21,637 nucleotides of DNA from an uncultured Candidatus Saccharibacteria bacterium (lineage in GTDB: Bacteria; Patescibacteriota; Saccharimonadia; Saccharimonadales; Saccharimonadaceae). Below are positions 21,179-21,637 of the stretch, piece by piece (positions within the stretch are counted from its first letter, which is position 1; every line of letters starts with the position of its first letter). The notes beneath the pieces were generated by a model. That model worked only from the letters and a program-made list of their open reading frames with translations. It searched no databases and was not told where the DNA came from. Location: positions 1-21,637 of the forward strand of contig CANEKB010000007.1 in assembly GCA_947427985.1 (NCBI GenBank), written 5' to 3'. Position numbers and translations under genes: made by a program.

Positions 21179-21637
21179 TTAAAACTCCTCCAAAAACTCA
21201 AGTTTGCCCGACTCAAAATAGCGCATCTCACTGAGATGATATTTTAACATGACAAGGCGTTCAATTCCACCGCCCCAAGCAAAGCCGTGATAAACTTCCG
21301 GGTCGATACCAGCTGTTTTTAAAACATTCGGGTGGATCATTCCACAACCTAGCATTTCTAACCAACCTTCGCCACCGAGAGATTCTGGTTTTTCGATCAA
21401 GAGCTCAGCTGACGGCTCAGTAAACGGAAAATAGCCTGGCTGAGTTTTTATATTAAGCTTCTGACCATAGTAAGATTCAAAAAATTGCTTCAAAACGCCA
21501 AACATCTGGCCCATAGTCGCATCCTTTGAGACAAAAACACCCTCGCATTGATAAAATGTATGCTCATGAGTAGCATCAGCATCCTCATTACGAAAAACAC
21601 GCCCAGGGATTACTACGGCAATTTGACCACCGTCTTC
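21179..21637 (-). CDS. pheS: Phenylalanine--tRNA ligase alpha subunit, C-terminal part (runs off the window)
   Basis: The frame is open to the window edge: 152 residues and a stop. It includes class II motif 2 (G-R-V-F-R-N-E-D-A-D-A-T-H-E-H-T-F-Y-Q-C-E-G), the region F-P-F-T-E-P-S-A-E for phenylalanine binding, and motif 3 G-F-A-W-G-G-G-I-E-R-L-V-M-L-K-Y. The catalytic C-terminal half is therefore complete; the N-terminal coiled-coil arm lies outside. The ATG at 21514 is internal, not the start. Motif 3 has G-G-G for the commoner G-M-G. Promoter and any Phe-responsive leader are beyond the window. Confidence 0.95.
   Translation of the reverse strand, partial: EDGGQIAVVIPGRVFRNEDADATHEHTFYQCEGVFVSKDATMGQMFGVLKQFFESYYGQKLNIKTQPGYFPFTEPSAELLIEKPESLGGEGWLEMLGCGMIHPNVLKTAGIDPEVYHGFAWGGGIERLVMLKYHLSEMRYFESGKLEFLEEF

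Overview
The window looks like a chromosomal segment of a small-genome member of the Patescibacteria (CPR), most likely Candidatus Saccharibacteria (TM7). This assignment is inferred from gene style: large cysteine-containing secreted proteins with no database-like architecture I can name, single-TM proteins with disordered Pro/Ala-rich N-termini, tight operons and a class I aldolase fusion. I have no marker-gene tree. TGA is used as a stop at the end of two genes (positions 6708-6710 and 10689-10691) and is not seen in frame inside genes, so the code is the standard bacterial one. No tRNA, rRNA, CRISPR array or transposon was recognised.

Layout, left to right. Positions 1-2471 (+) hold a possible partial gene end, a small two-TM protein whose N-terminus seems cut off by a homopolymer frameshift, a secreted beta-rich surface protein and a membrane-anchored DUF916/WxL-type partner. 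Positions 2511-4337 (+) are typA/bipA, closed by two near-identical intrinsic terminators and a third hairpin facing the opposite strand. Positions 4504-7787 (-) form an operon: LPG-synthase/flippase-like membrane protein, xseA, xseB, then a single-TM protein with its own internal promoter. Divergent from it, 7828-9247 (+) carries a THUMP/Trm11-like RNA methyltransferase and rpmA (L27), ended by a strong terminator. Positions 9335-10691 (+) have the best sigma70-type promoter in the window, a leader of roughly 180 nt containing a terminator-like hairpin, and an unknown lipoprotein. Positions 10942-12795 (+) encode a fusion of a degenerate PfkB-type kinase domain to a class I fructose-bisphosphate aldolase. 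Positions 12800-16917 (-) are a two-gene surface operon: a TM-anchored protein interrupted by a G9 tract, translationally coupled to a secreted protein of about 1115 residues. Positions 17045-21637 (-) are pheS (partial), pheT, a membrane-anchored FKBP-type PPIase and an unusual thioredoxin-reductase-like flavoprotein, probably one operon.

Two features run through the window. First, genes at operon starts repeatedly have an (extended) -10 box only 6-9 nt before the ATG, which predicts leaderless or nearly leaderless mRNAs, whereas genes inside operons have strong GGAGG-type Shine-Dalgarno sites. Second, two genes for membrane proteins are out of frame with a convincing upstream start across a homopolymer (A6 near 166, G9 at 16833-16841). 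The G9 case sits in front of the giant surface protein and is the best candidate here for a phase-variable switch of a surface structure, with assembly error as the main rival explanation.
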